Assembly (NCBI RefSeq): GCF_001983935.1
Contig: NZ_CP017641.1
Location: 6,233,001-6,297,000, forward strand
Origin: Fuerstiella marisgermanici
GTDB lineage: Bacteria; Planctomycetota; Planctomycetia; Planctomycetales; Planctomycetaceae
Reading direction: 5' to 3'
Length of the DNA: 64,000 nucleotides
Part shown: positions 41,812 through 50,642 of the stretch, piece by piece
Position numbering within the stretch: position 1 is the first letter of the stretch
Layout of the letters: the number at the start of each line of letters is the position of its first letter
Notes under the pieces: generated by a model
What the model was told of the DNA's origin: nothing
The model's database searches: none
What the model saw: only the letters and a program-made list of their open reading frames with translations
Made by a program: the position numbers and the translations under genes

Positions 41812-41986
41812 CGGGAGTGCGAAGTTGATCCTTGGGGACAGCGTTAGAAGATTTTGTCATGGAACGCGAACTGGCGTGTCTTCGCGGCTGGAATTGCTCG
41901 ATTCAGCAACAGTGAGCTACACCAGAGCCAGCGAGCGGTTTGGAAATTCCTCCAGAAATCGGTGATCCGTCGGCGAGAAACCTCCG

Positions 41987-42022
41987 TTGACGCAGCATAT
42001 CAAAGTGATATCATACCGGTAT
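41987..42022 (+). promoter_or_regulatory. Sigma-70-type promoter with overlapping palindromes, SPFH gene
   Basis: TTGACG (41987-41992), a 16-bp spacer and TATCAT (42009-42014) resemble a housekeeping promoter 47 bp before the SPFH start. Two adjacent perfect palindromes overlap the -10: TGATATCA (42006-42013) and ATACCGGTAT (42013-42022). They are candidates for a repressor site, possibly for the ribbon-helix-helix protein encoded two genes on. Confidence 0.5.
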
Positions 42023-42060
42023 CGCGACGAAATCACCCTTTTGGTCAAAGGAAACACGTC

Positions 42061-42999
42061 ATGCACACAGAAAAACCGTATCGCCCCATGTCGGGCTGGC
42101 CCGCTCTTGTTGGCGTTATTGCGATGTTCTTTGCTGGATTAGGGCTGCTGATTGTCGGGGCCAGTAAGGAGAGCCCCGTTCAAATTCTGTCCGGAATCGG
42201 CCTGCTGCTTTTTGCGTTGACCTGCTGCTGCGGATTTATGGCCATCGCGCCGAATCAGTCGCGTGTGCTGCTTCTTTTTGGTGCCTACAAAGGGTCAGCC
42301 AAAGATTCGGGCTTCTTCTGGGTAAACCCATTCTACTCGAAGAAGAAGCTGTCATTGCGAGTTCGAAACTTCGAGACCGGCTCGATGACAACGCCGGAAA
42401 AGAAGAATGAAGCCGGACAGGTTGTTGCCAAGAGCAGTCGAACCGGCGGTAAGCCCTCCAAGGTTAACGACAGTGACGGCAATCCGATCGATATTTCCGC
42501 GGTCGTCGTGTGGAAGGTCGTTGACACTGCGGAAGCGATGTTCGAAGTGGACGACTACGAAAATTTCATGGAGGTGCAAAGCGAGGCGGCGTTGCGAGTT
42601 CTGGCCAGTCGGCATCCGTACGACAGTGACGATTCACAGGTGTCGCTTCGAGGAAACACCACAGAAGTCTGTGAGCAACTGAAGGCTGATATTCAGGAAC
42701 GTCTGGACAAGGCCGGTATCAATGTCATTGAAGCTCGCATCAGCCATCTGGCTTACGCTCAGGAAATTGCAGCGGCCATGCTGCAGCGTCAGCAGGCTCA
42801 GGCCGTGGTGGCGGCTCGCACGAAGATTGTGGAAGGAGCCGTCGGAATGGTCGACATGGCGCTTGACCATCTCAAGCGAGACGGGATCGTGGAACTGGAT
42901 GAAGACCGCAAAGCCACCATGGTTTCGAACCTGCTGGTCGTGCTGTGTAGCGGAGCTCACACACAACCAGTCGTGAACACGGGAACGTTGTACAGCTAG
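42061..42999 (+). CDS. SPFH/Band 7 domain membrane protein
   Basis: A 312-residue protein: two N-terminal membrane helices (LVGVIAMFFAGLGLLIVGAS and ILSGIGLLLFALTCCCGFMAI), then an SPFH domain starting IAPNQSRVLLLFGAYKGSAKDSGFFWVNPF and including DGNPIDISAVVVWKVVDTAEAMFEVDDYENFMEVQSEAALRVL. The C-terminal helix with LAYAQEIAAAMLQRQQAQAVVAAR is typical of stomatin/flotillin-like proteins that organise membrane microdomains. AAGGAAA precedes ATG 42061; the longer frame to 41854 is not used. It is followed after 81 bp by an Arc-type regulator gene. Confidence 0.92.
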   Translation: MHTEKPYRPMSGWPALVGVIAMFFAGLGLLIVGASKESPVQILSGIGLLLFALTCCCGFMAIAPNQSRVLLLFGAYKGSAKDSGFFWVNPFYSKKKLSLRVRNFETGSMTTPEKKNEAGQVVAKSSRTGGKPSKVNDSDGNPIDISAVVVWKVVDTAEAMFEVDDYENFMEVQSEAALRVLASRHPYDSDDSQVSLRGNTTEVCEQLKADIQERLDKAGINVIEARISHLAYAQEIAAAMLQRQQAQAVVAARTKIVEGAVGMVDMALDHLKRDGIVELDEDRKATMVSNLLVVLCSGAHTQPVVNTGTLYS

Positions 43000-43080
43000 A
43001 TCAGGAACGGACGAGCCGCAGGCGTGAGGCGAATTCGCGGCTGCGGTTGTTGTTTCGGCCAGAAAGGATGTCAACACGAC

Positions 43081-43254
43081 ATGGCGCGCGAATCATTCTT
43101 ATTGCGAACAGATCCAAAAATCCTGGACGCGTTGCGTGGGTGGGCCGAGGACGAATTGCGCAGTACGAATGGTCAATTGGATTTTGTCCTGCGAAAGGCG
43201 CTGAAAGAAGCCGGACGGCTACCGGACAAACAGAGCAAGGAAACGGACAACTGA
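43081..43254 (+). CDS. Arc-type ribbon-helix-helix protein
   Basis: A 57-residue protein, MARESFLLRTDPKILDALRGW, then AEDELRSTNGQLDFVLRKALKEAGR. This matches the Arc/MetJ ribbon-helix-helix fold: a short strand (SFLLRT) that would bind DNA and two helices. AAAGGATG precedes the ATG. In other genomes a similar small Arc-like gene follows SPFH genes, so the pairing is probably functional, either as an autoregulator or as a partner of the SPFH protein. No toxin gene is adjacent, which makes a toxin-antitoxin reading unlikely. Confidence 0.85.
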   Translation: MARESFLLRTDPKILDALRGWAEDELRSTNGQLDFVLRKALKEAGRLPDKQSKETDN

Positions 43255-43490
43255 TCGTCTTCAGGCGGCCGAACCAGTGAGGTGAACCCGAAACCGGTCA
43301 GCCTGACCGGTTCGGCTCCGCATCGCTTGGATTTCACGCCGGCCGGCGGCTTCATCTGGATTGCAAATTCGCGGGCGGTCCACTTCAGCGCCCACCGACA
43401 ACACTCTCTGCAATGGCAGACGGCAGCAAGTATCGTGGGTGGGGGCCGGCAGACTCGCGACCTCGTAAAACTCGAGCAGTTTCCCTTGTG

Positions 43491-43578
43491 TCGTGGACGG
43501 TTGGGGCTCGTGGGAAACAGCCTTCGTCGTCCGAACAGCTTGTTCCGCGGCCACAAGTCAGCGAGATTCGCTGTAAAG
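43491..43578 (+). repeat. Dispersed repeat family A, copy 3
   Basis: It contains CGTGGACGGTTGGGGCTCGT, GGGAAACAGC and CCGCGGCCACAAGTCAGCG, ending in a degenerate hairpin. It is more divergent than copies 2 and 4. It lies in the 483-bp gap between the Arc-type gene and the His-rich lipoprotein gene; the rest of that gap shows no gene. Confidence 0.7.
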
Positions 43579-43737
43579 GCCCGTCGAAAGCCTTTCTGCT
43601 GCAATTCGGTCCCTCATCCGGCGGCAAAAAGACGTAGATCGGAACATATGGCTCGCGATAATGTGGTTGGCAGCAACGGACGCTACAATTCGCGGCGTTC
43701 CGCTCCTGTTTCAATTCGATATTCAAAAGGAAATACA

Positions 43738-44340
43738 ATGATCTCACGTTTCGCCGGATTTGCGGCTGCCGCAATGTTTGCCTGTTCGTTAGCCGGGTGT
43801 ACGGATGGAGAATCCACACCCAAACCACCCGTGATGGGAGGCGGCCACGATCATGGACACGACCACGGGCACGGTCAGGGTCATCCGGAAACACTGGCCG
43901 GAGCGTATGCTCAGGTGACTGCGCTGCGTGACACTGTGCGAGATGCGTTTAAGGAAGGAGATGCAGATGCGGCTCATGGCCCGCTGCATGATGTCGGCCA
44001 TTTGTTGGAAGATTTGCAGGTTCTGGCGGATAAGGCCGAGTTGTCTGACGAAGCAAAGGCAACCATCAAAACAAATGTCGACACCCTGTTCGAATCCTTC
44101 GGTGCGGTCGATGACAAAATGCACGACCCGGAAGAAGGATCAGACTACAGCGAAGTGTCAGAAAAAATCGATGCGGCGATAGCTGCCATTGGCACCGCGG
44201 CAGGCCCACTAGCTGAAGGCGGCGAGCACGATCATGGCCACGACGATCACGAAGATGGCGACCACGATCATGACGGTGAACACAAAGATGACGACCATGA
44301 CCACGACGAAAAGCCATCCGCCGGCGAAAAGAAGGAGTAG
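43738..44340 (+). CDS. Histidine-rich lipoprotein
   Basis: A 200-residue lipoprotein (lipobox LAGC in AAAMFACSLAGCTDGES). Two His/Asp-rich segments flank a helical core: GGGHDHGHDHGHGQGH just after the signal, and a longer C-terminal run of His and Asp (about residues 160-192). The core (LAGAYAQVTALRDTVRDAFKEGDADAAHGPLHDVGHLLEDLQ) resembles four-helix-bundle proteins. The tracts are typical metal-binding or metal-buffering sequences (zinc, nickel or copper), but the metal is not predictable. ATG 43738 follows AAAAGGAAATACA; the open frame from 43282 crosses repeat A and is rejected. It is followed after 4 bp by a second lipoprotein gene. Confidence 0.85.
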   Translation: MISRFAGFAAAAMFACSLAGCTDGESTPKPPVMGGGHDHGHDHGHGQGHPETLAGAYAQVTALRDTVRDAFKEGDADAAHGPLHDVGHLLEDLQVLADKAELSDEAKATIKTNVDTLFESFGAVDDKMHDPEEGSDYSEVSEKIDAAIAAIGTAAGPLAEGGEHDHGHDDHEDGDHDHDGEHKDDDHDHDEKPSAGEKKE

Positions 44341-44344
44341 TCAC

Positions 44345-44863
44345 GTGAAAGCCTTCGCTGTTACATCGATGGGTTTGCTGCTGCTTTCAGCCTGCCTGAC
44401 GGGCTGTGGTGAGTCTGTCGATGCGGAGGTGCTGGCACTCCGCGAGCAACTTGTGCTTAAGGACAGACCAGAGCAGACGACATCGACGAAAAAGATTCGC
44501 ACGAGTTTGCTGGAAGACGGCGCTGCGGACGAAATCGATGTCACCATCCTGGCTCGGATCACAGCCGGTGATCTGCCGCCATGGGAAACAGGCAAGGCCG
44601 CTTTTATCGTGACGGACGCAACGGGGCACGAAGGTGAGAAGGACCACAACCCTCACACGTGCCCTTTCTGCAGCCGCAATATCAACGACTACTTGGCCGA
44701 AGTCCGCTTCCACGATGACAAGGGCGAAGTCATTGGGATCGACAGCCGCGAATTGTTTGACGTCGAGGAACCGCAGCTGGTGGTGATCACGGGCAAGGCT
44801 TCAATTAACGACGCAGACCTGCTGGCTGTGTCGGCTGACGGGATTTATATCGTGAGGCAGTAG
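44345..44863 (+). CDS. Lipoprotein with CPFC motif, partner of the His-rich lipoprotein
   Basis: A 172-residue lipoprotein starting at GTG 44345, preceded by AAGGAG within the end of the upstream gene; the lipobox is LTGC. The mature domain has a helix near the start (DAEVLALREQLVL) and then beta strands. A CPFC pair sits in HNPHTCPFCSRNIND and could hold a metal or be redox-active. The C-terminus reads QLVVITGKASINDADLLAVSADGIYI, an OB-like beta pattern. It is co-transcribed with the His-rich lipoprotein. I recognise no named family; a periplasmic metal-handling pair is the most economical reading. Confidence 0.75.
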   Translation: MKAFAVTSMGLLLLSACLTGCGESVDAEVLALREQLVLKDRPEQTTSTKKIRTSLLEDGAADEIDVTILARITAGDLPPWETGKAAFIVTDATGHEGEKDHNPHTCPFCSRNINDYLAEVRFHDDKGEVIGIDSRELFDVEEPQLVVITGKASINDADLLAVSADGIYIVRQ

Positions 44864-44913
44864 TGCCACCCTCCGGTAGCCCGATGTGCAAGACCTGCGC
44901 GGGAGAGATGGGG

Positions 44914-45189
44914 CTATTCGCCATGCCCCACTTTGCCTGCTCGTGAATGCCAACAGTGCTTCGCGAAATCCCACAGCCCGGCAAACCGAAAGCTGTCGTC
45001 TACGTAGTGCTGGATGACATAAAACGCGAAGTAGTAGAAGCGGCTGAAACTCCAAACCGTCAAGACCAGCAGCACCATCGTTTGCCAGTGCGGCGACTGA
45101 GCCAGCAGGATTGCCGCGGAGAGTATTCCGCAAAGCAGAAACAACGCGCCCTTCAGGTAAATCAGACGTGGGTTTTGCAGGTCGGCCAT
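44914..45189 (-). CDS. Small membrane protein at the end of the RND efflux operon
   Basis: A 91-residue protein with two to three membrane helices (LIYLKGALFLLCGILSAAILLA and WQTMVLLVLTVWSFSRFYYFAFYVI) and a hydrophilic tail ending in DFAKHCWHSRAGKVGHGE. ATG 45189 is preceded by GAGGAGA. It starts 51 bp after the RND pump gene on the same strand, so it is probably the fourth gene of the TetR/adaptor/pump transcript. I do not recognise the family; a small accessory subunit is possible but not shown. Confidence 0.7.
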   Translation of the reverse strand: MADLQNPRLIYLKGALFLLCGILSAAILLAQSPHWQTMVLLVLTVWSFSRFYYFAFYVIQHYVDDSFRFAGLWDFAKHCWHSRAGKVGHGE

Positions 45190-45240
45190 GCGTCTGTCTC
45201 CTCACTGAATGGGTGCCATCTGCGGGACTCAACCCTGCAC

Positions 45241-48200
45241 TTAACCCACAGGAGTCGCCACAGCCGCAGATTTGTCTGTCGGTTCTGCAACAGCAACGGT
45301 TTCTTCAGCAGCTCGCACGCCAAACAGGCTGCCGTAGATGAAGAAGAATGTCGGCACCAGAACCAGAACCAGCAACGTCGACAGCATCAGGCCAAAACAC
45401 AGACTGGTGGCCATGGGGATCACCAACTGGGCCTGAAACGACTTTTCGGTCAGGATTGGCAGCAGGCCCGCGACCGTAGTCAGCGACGTCAACAGGACGG
45501 GACGAAAACGACGTTGTCCCGCCTCGATAACAGCCTCTTTCAGGGGTAAACCGGATCGGACTCTGGCGTTGATAAAGTCGACCAGCACGATCGAATCATT
45601 CACCACAACGCCCGTCAACGCCACAAGCCCCAGCATACTGAACAGGGTTAGCGGCAGTCCCATGAAAGCGTGCCCCCAGATCGCTCCAACGATTCCGAAC
45701 GGAATCACCGCCATCACCACCAGCGGCTGACCGTACGAATTGAACTCGACCGTCAACAGCACAAACGTTGCCAGCATTGCAATGACGAACCCCGTGAACA
45801 GACTCCCGATGCTCTCGGTGTCCTGTTCCTGTTGCCCCTCCCAGCGAATTCGCAGCGATGGATACTTCTCCAGCAACGCCGGGATGAATGCGTCCTGAGG
45901 CGGCGTTGGTTTGCCACCAAACAGGACGCGAACCTTATCCCGAAAGATGCTGAAGCCGCTTGGCTTCGGTCCCTGAAGCTCTTCGACAATCTGCTTCGCG
46001 TTGTTTTCCTTTTCGTCCACGTCTGCCGAAACCGTGATTGACCGCCGCTGATCGATGCGGTTGATTTCCGAGAATCCGCGTTGAATGTTGACAGAAGCCA
46101 GCTCCGTAATGGGCCGTTGAATTCCGTCGCCGCCGTCGACTCGAATGTCAGAAAAGTTGGCCAGTGAATCGCGATCCTCTTCCGGATAGCGAACCATCAA
46201 CTTCACTTCATGCCGCCCTCGCTGCAGCCGCATCACTTCTTCGCCGTAGTAGGATGCTCGAACGGTCCTGGCGATGTTGTCCAACGGCACACCCAACGCA
46301 ACCGCGCCCGGCTTTTCGGTGAGCTGCAGTTCCCACTTGCCGGGCCGCGAATCGTCGGCAATGTCAGAAACTCCCTTAAAGCCTCGCAGCTTTTCCTTGG
46401 CCTCTTCGACGGCCAGCTCAAGCTGATCCATGTCGTTGGCGGGAGCCAGTAGTTTGAATTCAATGGCCTTGCCGCCAGGCCCGTTGTTTTGAGTACTGAA
46501 CGTCACCGTTTCCACGCCGGGAATCGGGCCGACTGCGGCTCGCCATTCGTCGACGACCTGTTGACTGGTGATTTCTCGTTCGGTGTTATCGACAAGCTGC
46601 ACGTGGACCTTACCCACGTGACCGCCGGTCGAAGTCTCCCCGCCGCCAGGGCCGCCGCCGGTGGTGACCGAACCGACCAGCCGATGAATGACGCGTACCA
46701 GCGGCCCGGCGTCGGTCGAATGATTCTCGTTAACCTGCTGGATCGCTTTTTCAATTTTCAGCGTCGCCGCTTCAGTAATTCGGCTGGGAGTCCCGTCCGG
46801 AAAGATCACGTTGGCCACCACTTCCGGAGCATCCAGCTTTGGAAAGAACACGCTTGGCACGGTTCCGTTGCGGACCAGCGTGACAGACAACAGGACAATC
46901 GTGACGGCCGTACTGACCGTGATCGCCGGATTGGTCACAGAAAATCGCACCATCGGCGTGTAGATGCGAAAGATGAAGAAGGCCAGAAACCGATTGGTAA
47001 CTCGGTTTAACCCCGCCGTCAGAAAGAACGGTTCCTTCTTTCCATGAGCCAGATGGCAGGGCAGTATGAACATGCTTTCGACCAGCGAGATCACCAGCAT
47101 CGCGATCACGGCCATTGGCAGCACCGCGAAGAATTTCCCCATCACGCCGGACACAAAGAACATCGGCATGAAGGCAAAGACTGTCGTTGCGATAGACGTC
47201 GCGACAGACGGAATCACTTCCACCGTGCCGTCCACCGCCGCCTGGACAAAAGGCTTGCCGAGTTCTCGATGAGCGTAGATATTTTCACCGATCACGATCG
47301 CATCATCGACAACGATGCCCAACGCGATTAGAAACGCGAACATCGACAGCATGTTCAACGTTTGATCAAACTGCCATAGCACAGCGCACGCACCCAGAAC
47401 CGAAATCGGAATTCCGAGTGCCACCCAGAACGCAAGTCGAAACTCGAGGAACAGAGCCAGCACGATAAACACCAGCAGCAGTCCCTGAGCTCCGTTGCGT
47501 TTCAGCAGGTCCAGGCGATCCTGCACGTTCACCGCACTATCACCCCATGTTGTGAAGTGGTAGCCAGCCGGAAGTTCCTTTTTGTCGATGTATTCGTGGA
47601 CGGCCTCCACCATCGCCAACAGGTCTTCGCGAGCCGCCGCCTTCACGGAAATCGCGAGGCCCGGCTTGCCATTGATCCGGCTGATCGAAACTGTGTCGAC
47701 GAACTCATCTTTCACTTCGCCCAAATCAGCAACCGTCAGCACCACGCCGTCCGGGCGAGTAATCAGCGGGATTTCTGAGATCTCTTCGCCAACAGTCCGC
47801 TTATTCTTTCCGCGCAGCAGGTAAGTTTCGCCGCGATCTTTGATGTTGCCGCCAGGCAGTTCCAGGTTCCGTAGACGAACACGCCGCGCGACGTCGGTCA
47901 GCGTTAAGCCGTATTCTCGCAGCGTTTTTTCCGGCACTTCGACGTCAATTTGATACTCACGTTCGCCAGAAATGTCAGCCACAGAAATCTGAGGAATCTG
48001 CAGCAGGTCGTCGCGCACTCGTTCGGTGATTTCCCTCAGCTGTAACTCGGCATCATCAGCGTCGGATTCGTCAGCGACAACGCCAACGGTGATGGCCGAA
48101 TTGCGAAACGTGACCTGCTGCACTTCGGGTTCTTCGGCAAGGTCCGGAAAGCTGGGGATGCGGTCGACTTCGGATTGAATTTCGTTCAGCACCTTCTGAA

Positions 48201-48507
48201 CGCTGGGCACGTCGCTCTTCACTTCAATGACGACGTTGCCGGCACCTTCGCCCGCCACTGACGTAACTTTTTTTACGCCGTCGACTGATCGAACCGCTTC
48301 TTCGATTTTCTGGCAGATGCCACTTTCCACTTCCTCAGGACTCGCGCCGGGGTAGGGCACGGACACCAGAACGATTTCCAGTTCAAACTGAGGGAACTCT
48401 TCGCGCCGCAGAGTGATCCCGGCAAAGACTCCGACGACCAACACTGCCACCATGATTGTGTTCATGGCGGGAGACTGACGAATAGCCCAGGCAACAGCAG
48501 CCTTCAT
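45241..48507 (-). CDS. RND-family efflux transporter permease
   Basis: A 1088-residue inner-membrane pump of the HAE/AcrB type, full length. The N-terminal helix is followed by VLVSVPYPGASPEEVESGICQKIEEAVRSVDGVKKVTS, the typical porter-domain start. The proton-relay Asp pair is in LIALGIVVDDAIVIGENI, and the second half repeats the fold with LVALTGVVVNDSIVLVDFIN and RFRPVLLTSLTTVAGLLPI. Its start overlaps the adaptor gene by four bases (ATGA). It should work with the adaptor and an outer-membrane factor encoded elsewhere. The substrates are unknown; regulation by the TetR-type gene upstream suggests inducible export of a small molecule. Confidence 0.94.
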   Translation of the reverse strand: MKAAVAWAIRQSPAMNTIMVAVLVVGVFAGITLRREEFPQFELEIVLVSVPYPGASPEEVESGICQKIEEAVRSVDGVKKVTSVAGEGAGNVVIEVKSDVPSVQKVLNEIQSEVDRIPSFPDLAEEPEVQQVTFRNSAITVGVVADESDADDAELQLREITERVRDDLLQIPQISVADISGEREYQIDVEVPEKTLREYGLTLTDVARRVRLRNLELPGGNIKDRGETYLLRGKNKRTVGEEISEIPLITRPDGVVLTVADLGEVKDEFVDTVSISRINGKPGLAISVKAAAREDLLAMVEAVHEYIDKKELPAGYHFTTWGDSAVNVQDRLDLLKRNGAQGLLLVFIVLALFLEFRLAFWVALGIPISVLGACAVLWQFDQTLNMLSMFAFLIALGIVVDDAIVIGENIYAHRELGKPFVQAAVDGTVEVIPSVATSIATTVFAFMPMFFVSGVMGKFFAVLPMAVIAMLVISLVESMFILPCHLAHGKKEPFFLTAGLNRVTNRFLAFFIFRIYTPMVRFSVTNPAITVSTAVTIVLLSVTLVRNGTVPSVFFPKLDAPEVVANVIFPDGTPSRITEAATLKIEKAIQQVNENHSTDAGPLVRVIHRLVGSVTTGGGPGGGETSTGGHVGKVHVQLVDNTEREITSQQVVDEWRAAVGPIPGVETVTFSTQNNGPGGKAIEFKLLAPANDMDQLELAVEEAKEKLRGFKGVSDIADDSRPGKWELQLTEKPGAVALGVPLDNIARTVRASYYGEEVMRLQRGRHEVKLMVRYPEEDRDSLANFSDIRVDGGDGIQRPITELASVNIQRGFSEINRIDQRRSITVSADVDEKENNAKQIVEELQGPKPSGFSIFRDKVRVLFGGKPTPPQDAFIPALLEKYPSLRIRWEGQQEQDTESIGSLFTGFVIAMLATFVLLTVEFNSYGQPLVVMAVIPFGIVGAIWGHAFMGLPLTLFSMLGLVALTGVVVNDSIVLVDFINARVRSGLPLKEAVIEAGQRRFRPVLLTSLTTVAGLLPILTEKSFQAQLVIPMATSLCFGLMLSTLLVLVLVPTFFFIYGSLFGVRAAEETVAVAEPTDKSAAVATPVG

Positions 48508-49877
48508 TCTGCCGCCTCCTGAGTTGTGCTTGTGACCTTCATGCCGTCTCGCACGGAAACCAGCGGCGACACAATCACGCGGTCACCATCGCTGAGCCCG
48601 CTGCCACTTTGCCTTACCAGAGCCATGTCACCTTCGCTGTGAGCCAGCGAAACCTCCACCACGTCCAGTTTGCCACCACGATCGACCCAAATCTGCCCAC
48701 CCGGCCGCACAGCTTCCAGTGGTAACTTCAACAAGGGGCTGATCGATTGAATGGGAATTCGCACGTTCACATACATACCGCTCAGCAACGTAGGCGGCGA
48801 CACCACAGGACGCCCGCCGCCGCTGTCGTTGATGCGTGACTTATGAGGTTCTTCTACCAGCACGCGGCACGGGAAGGTTCGCGTGTCACGGTCAATGCCA
48901 GTGCCCTCAAGCCGAGCGATGTAGCCATCCCAGATCGTTTCGACGCCTTCAAACTCAAACGCCACTTCGCAGGGCACGGGCGGCAGGTTAAGCGGATCGG
49001 CCAGAGCCGGATTCGCGTTCTTGTCGGGAGCGACCGCCTGAGTCCACACCCACGCCAGTTCTTCGCCACGAAGCTGGCATTTGATTTCCATACGTGAGCC
49101 GTCGCTGATATGGACAAGGTCGTCTCCCGATTGAATGTGGTCGCCTTCCTCCACAATATCGTCCACGATGCGGCCTTCCAGTGTGGACGTCACCGTGCAG
49201 CGTTTGAGATCCAGTTCTGCACGATCCAGTTCTGCCTGCACCAGAGCCTTATCGGCGGCTTCCGTTTTCGCTCGCTGTTGCAGCGATTTCTTTTGATTCT
49301 TTAATGACTGCAATGCGTTGCGGGCGACCAGTTCCTGCTTCATGGCCGCCTCAACTTCTGTCTCATTCGCCGTTCTTTTCGCGAGCAGAATTCGCATGCG
49401 TTCCATTTGGTTGTTCTGCAGCTTCAAGTCTTCTTCGGCCAGTGAAATCAGGCTGGCCGTATTCTCGAGATCGACGGCGACGGCAGAAATTTCTTCGTCC
49501 GCCTGTTGCAGCTGCGCCCTCAATCGATCGATCTCAAGCTGATACTTTTCCGAGTCAATCTGAAACAGCAAATCGCCTTTGCGAATGTAAGTTCCGCTGC
49601 GAGCCGCCTCAGCCTTCTTCACGATGCGACCTTCGACCTCCGACCCGACCGTCACGATTCGATAGGTGGACGCTTCGCCGTCGATCGTCATATTGAAAGG
49701 ACGATTCCACGCGGACACCTTCGCAGTTTCAACGGGCACGCCAGTGTCTTCCGCCTTCGCGTCCTGAGTTGGCACCTCCGGCTTCTGCCCGAAGATTCTT
49801 AAGCCGACAAAACCTGCCACCAGAACGATCAGGGACACGACAATATTGATAGCTGTCTTCACTTGGTCTTTTCTCAT
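48504..49877 (-). CDS. HlyD/AcrA-type periplasmic adaptor of the RND pump
   Basis: A 457-residue adaptor with an N-terminal membrane anchor (AINIVVSLIVLVAGFVGLRIFG). The lipoyl/barrel halves begin DGEASTYRIVTVGSEVEGRIVKKAEA, GTYIRKGDLLFQIDSEKYQLEI. A coiled-coil hairpin covers about residues 130-210, and the second lipoyl half reads TVTSTLEGRIVDDIVEEGDHIQSGDDLVHISD. ATG 49877 overlaps the TetR stop by one base (TGATG); the longer frame to 50156 lies inside the TetR gene. It connects the pump to an outer-membrane channel. Translational coupling on both sides makes this one operon. Confidence 0.92.
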   Translation of the reverse strand: MRKDQVKTAINIVVSLIVLVAGFVGLRIFGQKPEVPTQDAKAEDTGVPVETAKVSAWNRPFNMTIDGEASTYRIVTVGSEVEGRIVKKAEAARSGTYIRKGDLLFQIDSEKYQLEIDRLRAQLQQADEEISAVAVDLENTASLISLAEEDLKLQNNQMERMRILLAKRTANETEVEAAMKQELVARNALQSLKNQKKSLQQRAKTEAADKALVQAELDRAELDLKRCTVTSTLEGRIVDDIVEEGDHIQSGDDLVHISDGSRMEIKCQLRGEELAWVWTQAVAPDKNANPALADPLNLPPVPCEVAFEFEGVETIWDGYIARLEGTGIDRDTRTFPCRVLVEEPHKSRINDSGGGRPVVSPPTLLSGMYVNVRIPIQSISPLLKLPLEAVRPGGQIWVDRGGKLDVVEVSLAHSEGDMALVRQSGSGLSDGDRVIVSPLVSVRDGMKVTSTTQEAAE

Positions 49878-50488
49878 CAATCTCGCGGCACCATGCCCTG
49901 TAATAAAACGTCCACCATCAGCGCCACATATTCGTCTCGCGAATGGCCTGTCGGGTGCTGGCCGAGCATGTCGGTCAGCATCGCCGGCCCATGCATCGAC
50001 GTCAGCATCATCACCGCCGTGGCGCGAAAATCGACCGGTCGAATCAGGCCTTTGTCGGCCGCCCGTGACAGCCAGCCTGCCAAAACTCGAATGTCGACCA
50101 GCGGTGGTGGTTCGTCGAATCTGTCCAATAATTTTTTCGGATCCAGACCACTCCACCTGAGTACAGACATACGCCGGGAAATGTCCACAAAGAAGTCGGC
50201 CAGCACCTGCAGAATTTCCGTCAATTGCTCGTCCAGAGAACGGTCGTCCGGCCCCGCTTCAACCAGAGGAATCCACGAAGCCTGCCCCGTGGGAGCCACC
50301 GCGGCCAGCATCAGTTCCTGCTTATTATTGAACCGCTTAAACAGCGCCTGAGGCGACACTCCCAGCTGCTCGGCAATCAGATCCGTCGACACAGAAGGCC
50401 CATGCTCGAAAAAGCACTCGCGCGCCGTTTCGAGAATCAGTTCGTCAGATATGGTCCTCGGCCGAGCCAATCGCTGCCCTCCTCGCAC
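49877..50488 (-). CDS. TetR/AcrR family transcriptional regulator
   Basis: A 203-residue regulator starting at GTG 50488. The N-terminal helix-turn-helix is ILETARECFFEHGPSVSTDLIAEQLGVSPQALFKRFNNKQELMLAAV, characteristic of TetR. The C-terminal ligand domain is divergent, as usual. It is the first gene of the efflux operon and very likely represses it: a perfect 7-bp inverted repeat sits at 50497-50518, directly before the start. The inducing compound is unknown. Confidence 0.93.
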   Translation of the reverse strand: MRGGQRLARPRTISDELILETARECFFEHGPSVSTDLIAEQLGVSPQALFKRFNNKQELMLAAVAPTGQASWIPLVEAGPDDRSLDEQLTEILQVLADFFVDISRRMSVLRWSGLDPKKLLDRFDEPPPLVDIRVLAGWLSRAADKGLIRPVDFRATAVMMLTSMHGPAMLTDMLGQHPTGHSRDEYVALMVDVLLQGMVPRD

Positions 50489-50496
50489 TTCAACAG

Positions 50497-50518
50497 TTAG
50501 TTACCGGACAATAACTAA
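50497..50518 (-). promoter_or_regulatory. Palindromic operator candidate before the tetR-type gene
   Basis: TTAGTTA, 8 bp, TAACTAA: a perfect inverted repeat 8 bp upstream of GTG 50488. Size and position fit an autoregulatory TetR operator covering the promoter or leader of the efflux operon. Only one copy is seen in the window. Confidence 0.6.
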
Positions 50519-50642
50519 TGCGCAAGCTGAGGCAGCATGCAAAGTTGGCAGCGGACCGATTTTTCCAAAAATAGCCGGGCGCAATGGCAGGCGACTGGGC
50601 GTTGCTGCCGGGCAGCATCCTCGATTCGTCGCCGAATTGAGC

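Noticed and set aside
43081-43254. Toxin-antitoxin antitoxin interpretation of the Arc-type protein
   Set aside because: There is no toxin gene next to it; it follows an SPFH gene instead.
43282-43737. Long upstream extension of the His-rich lipoprotein frame
   Set aside because: It runs through repeat A, and a signal peptide with a good ribosome binding site begins at 43738.
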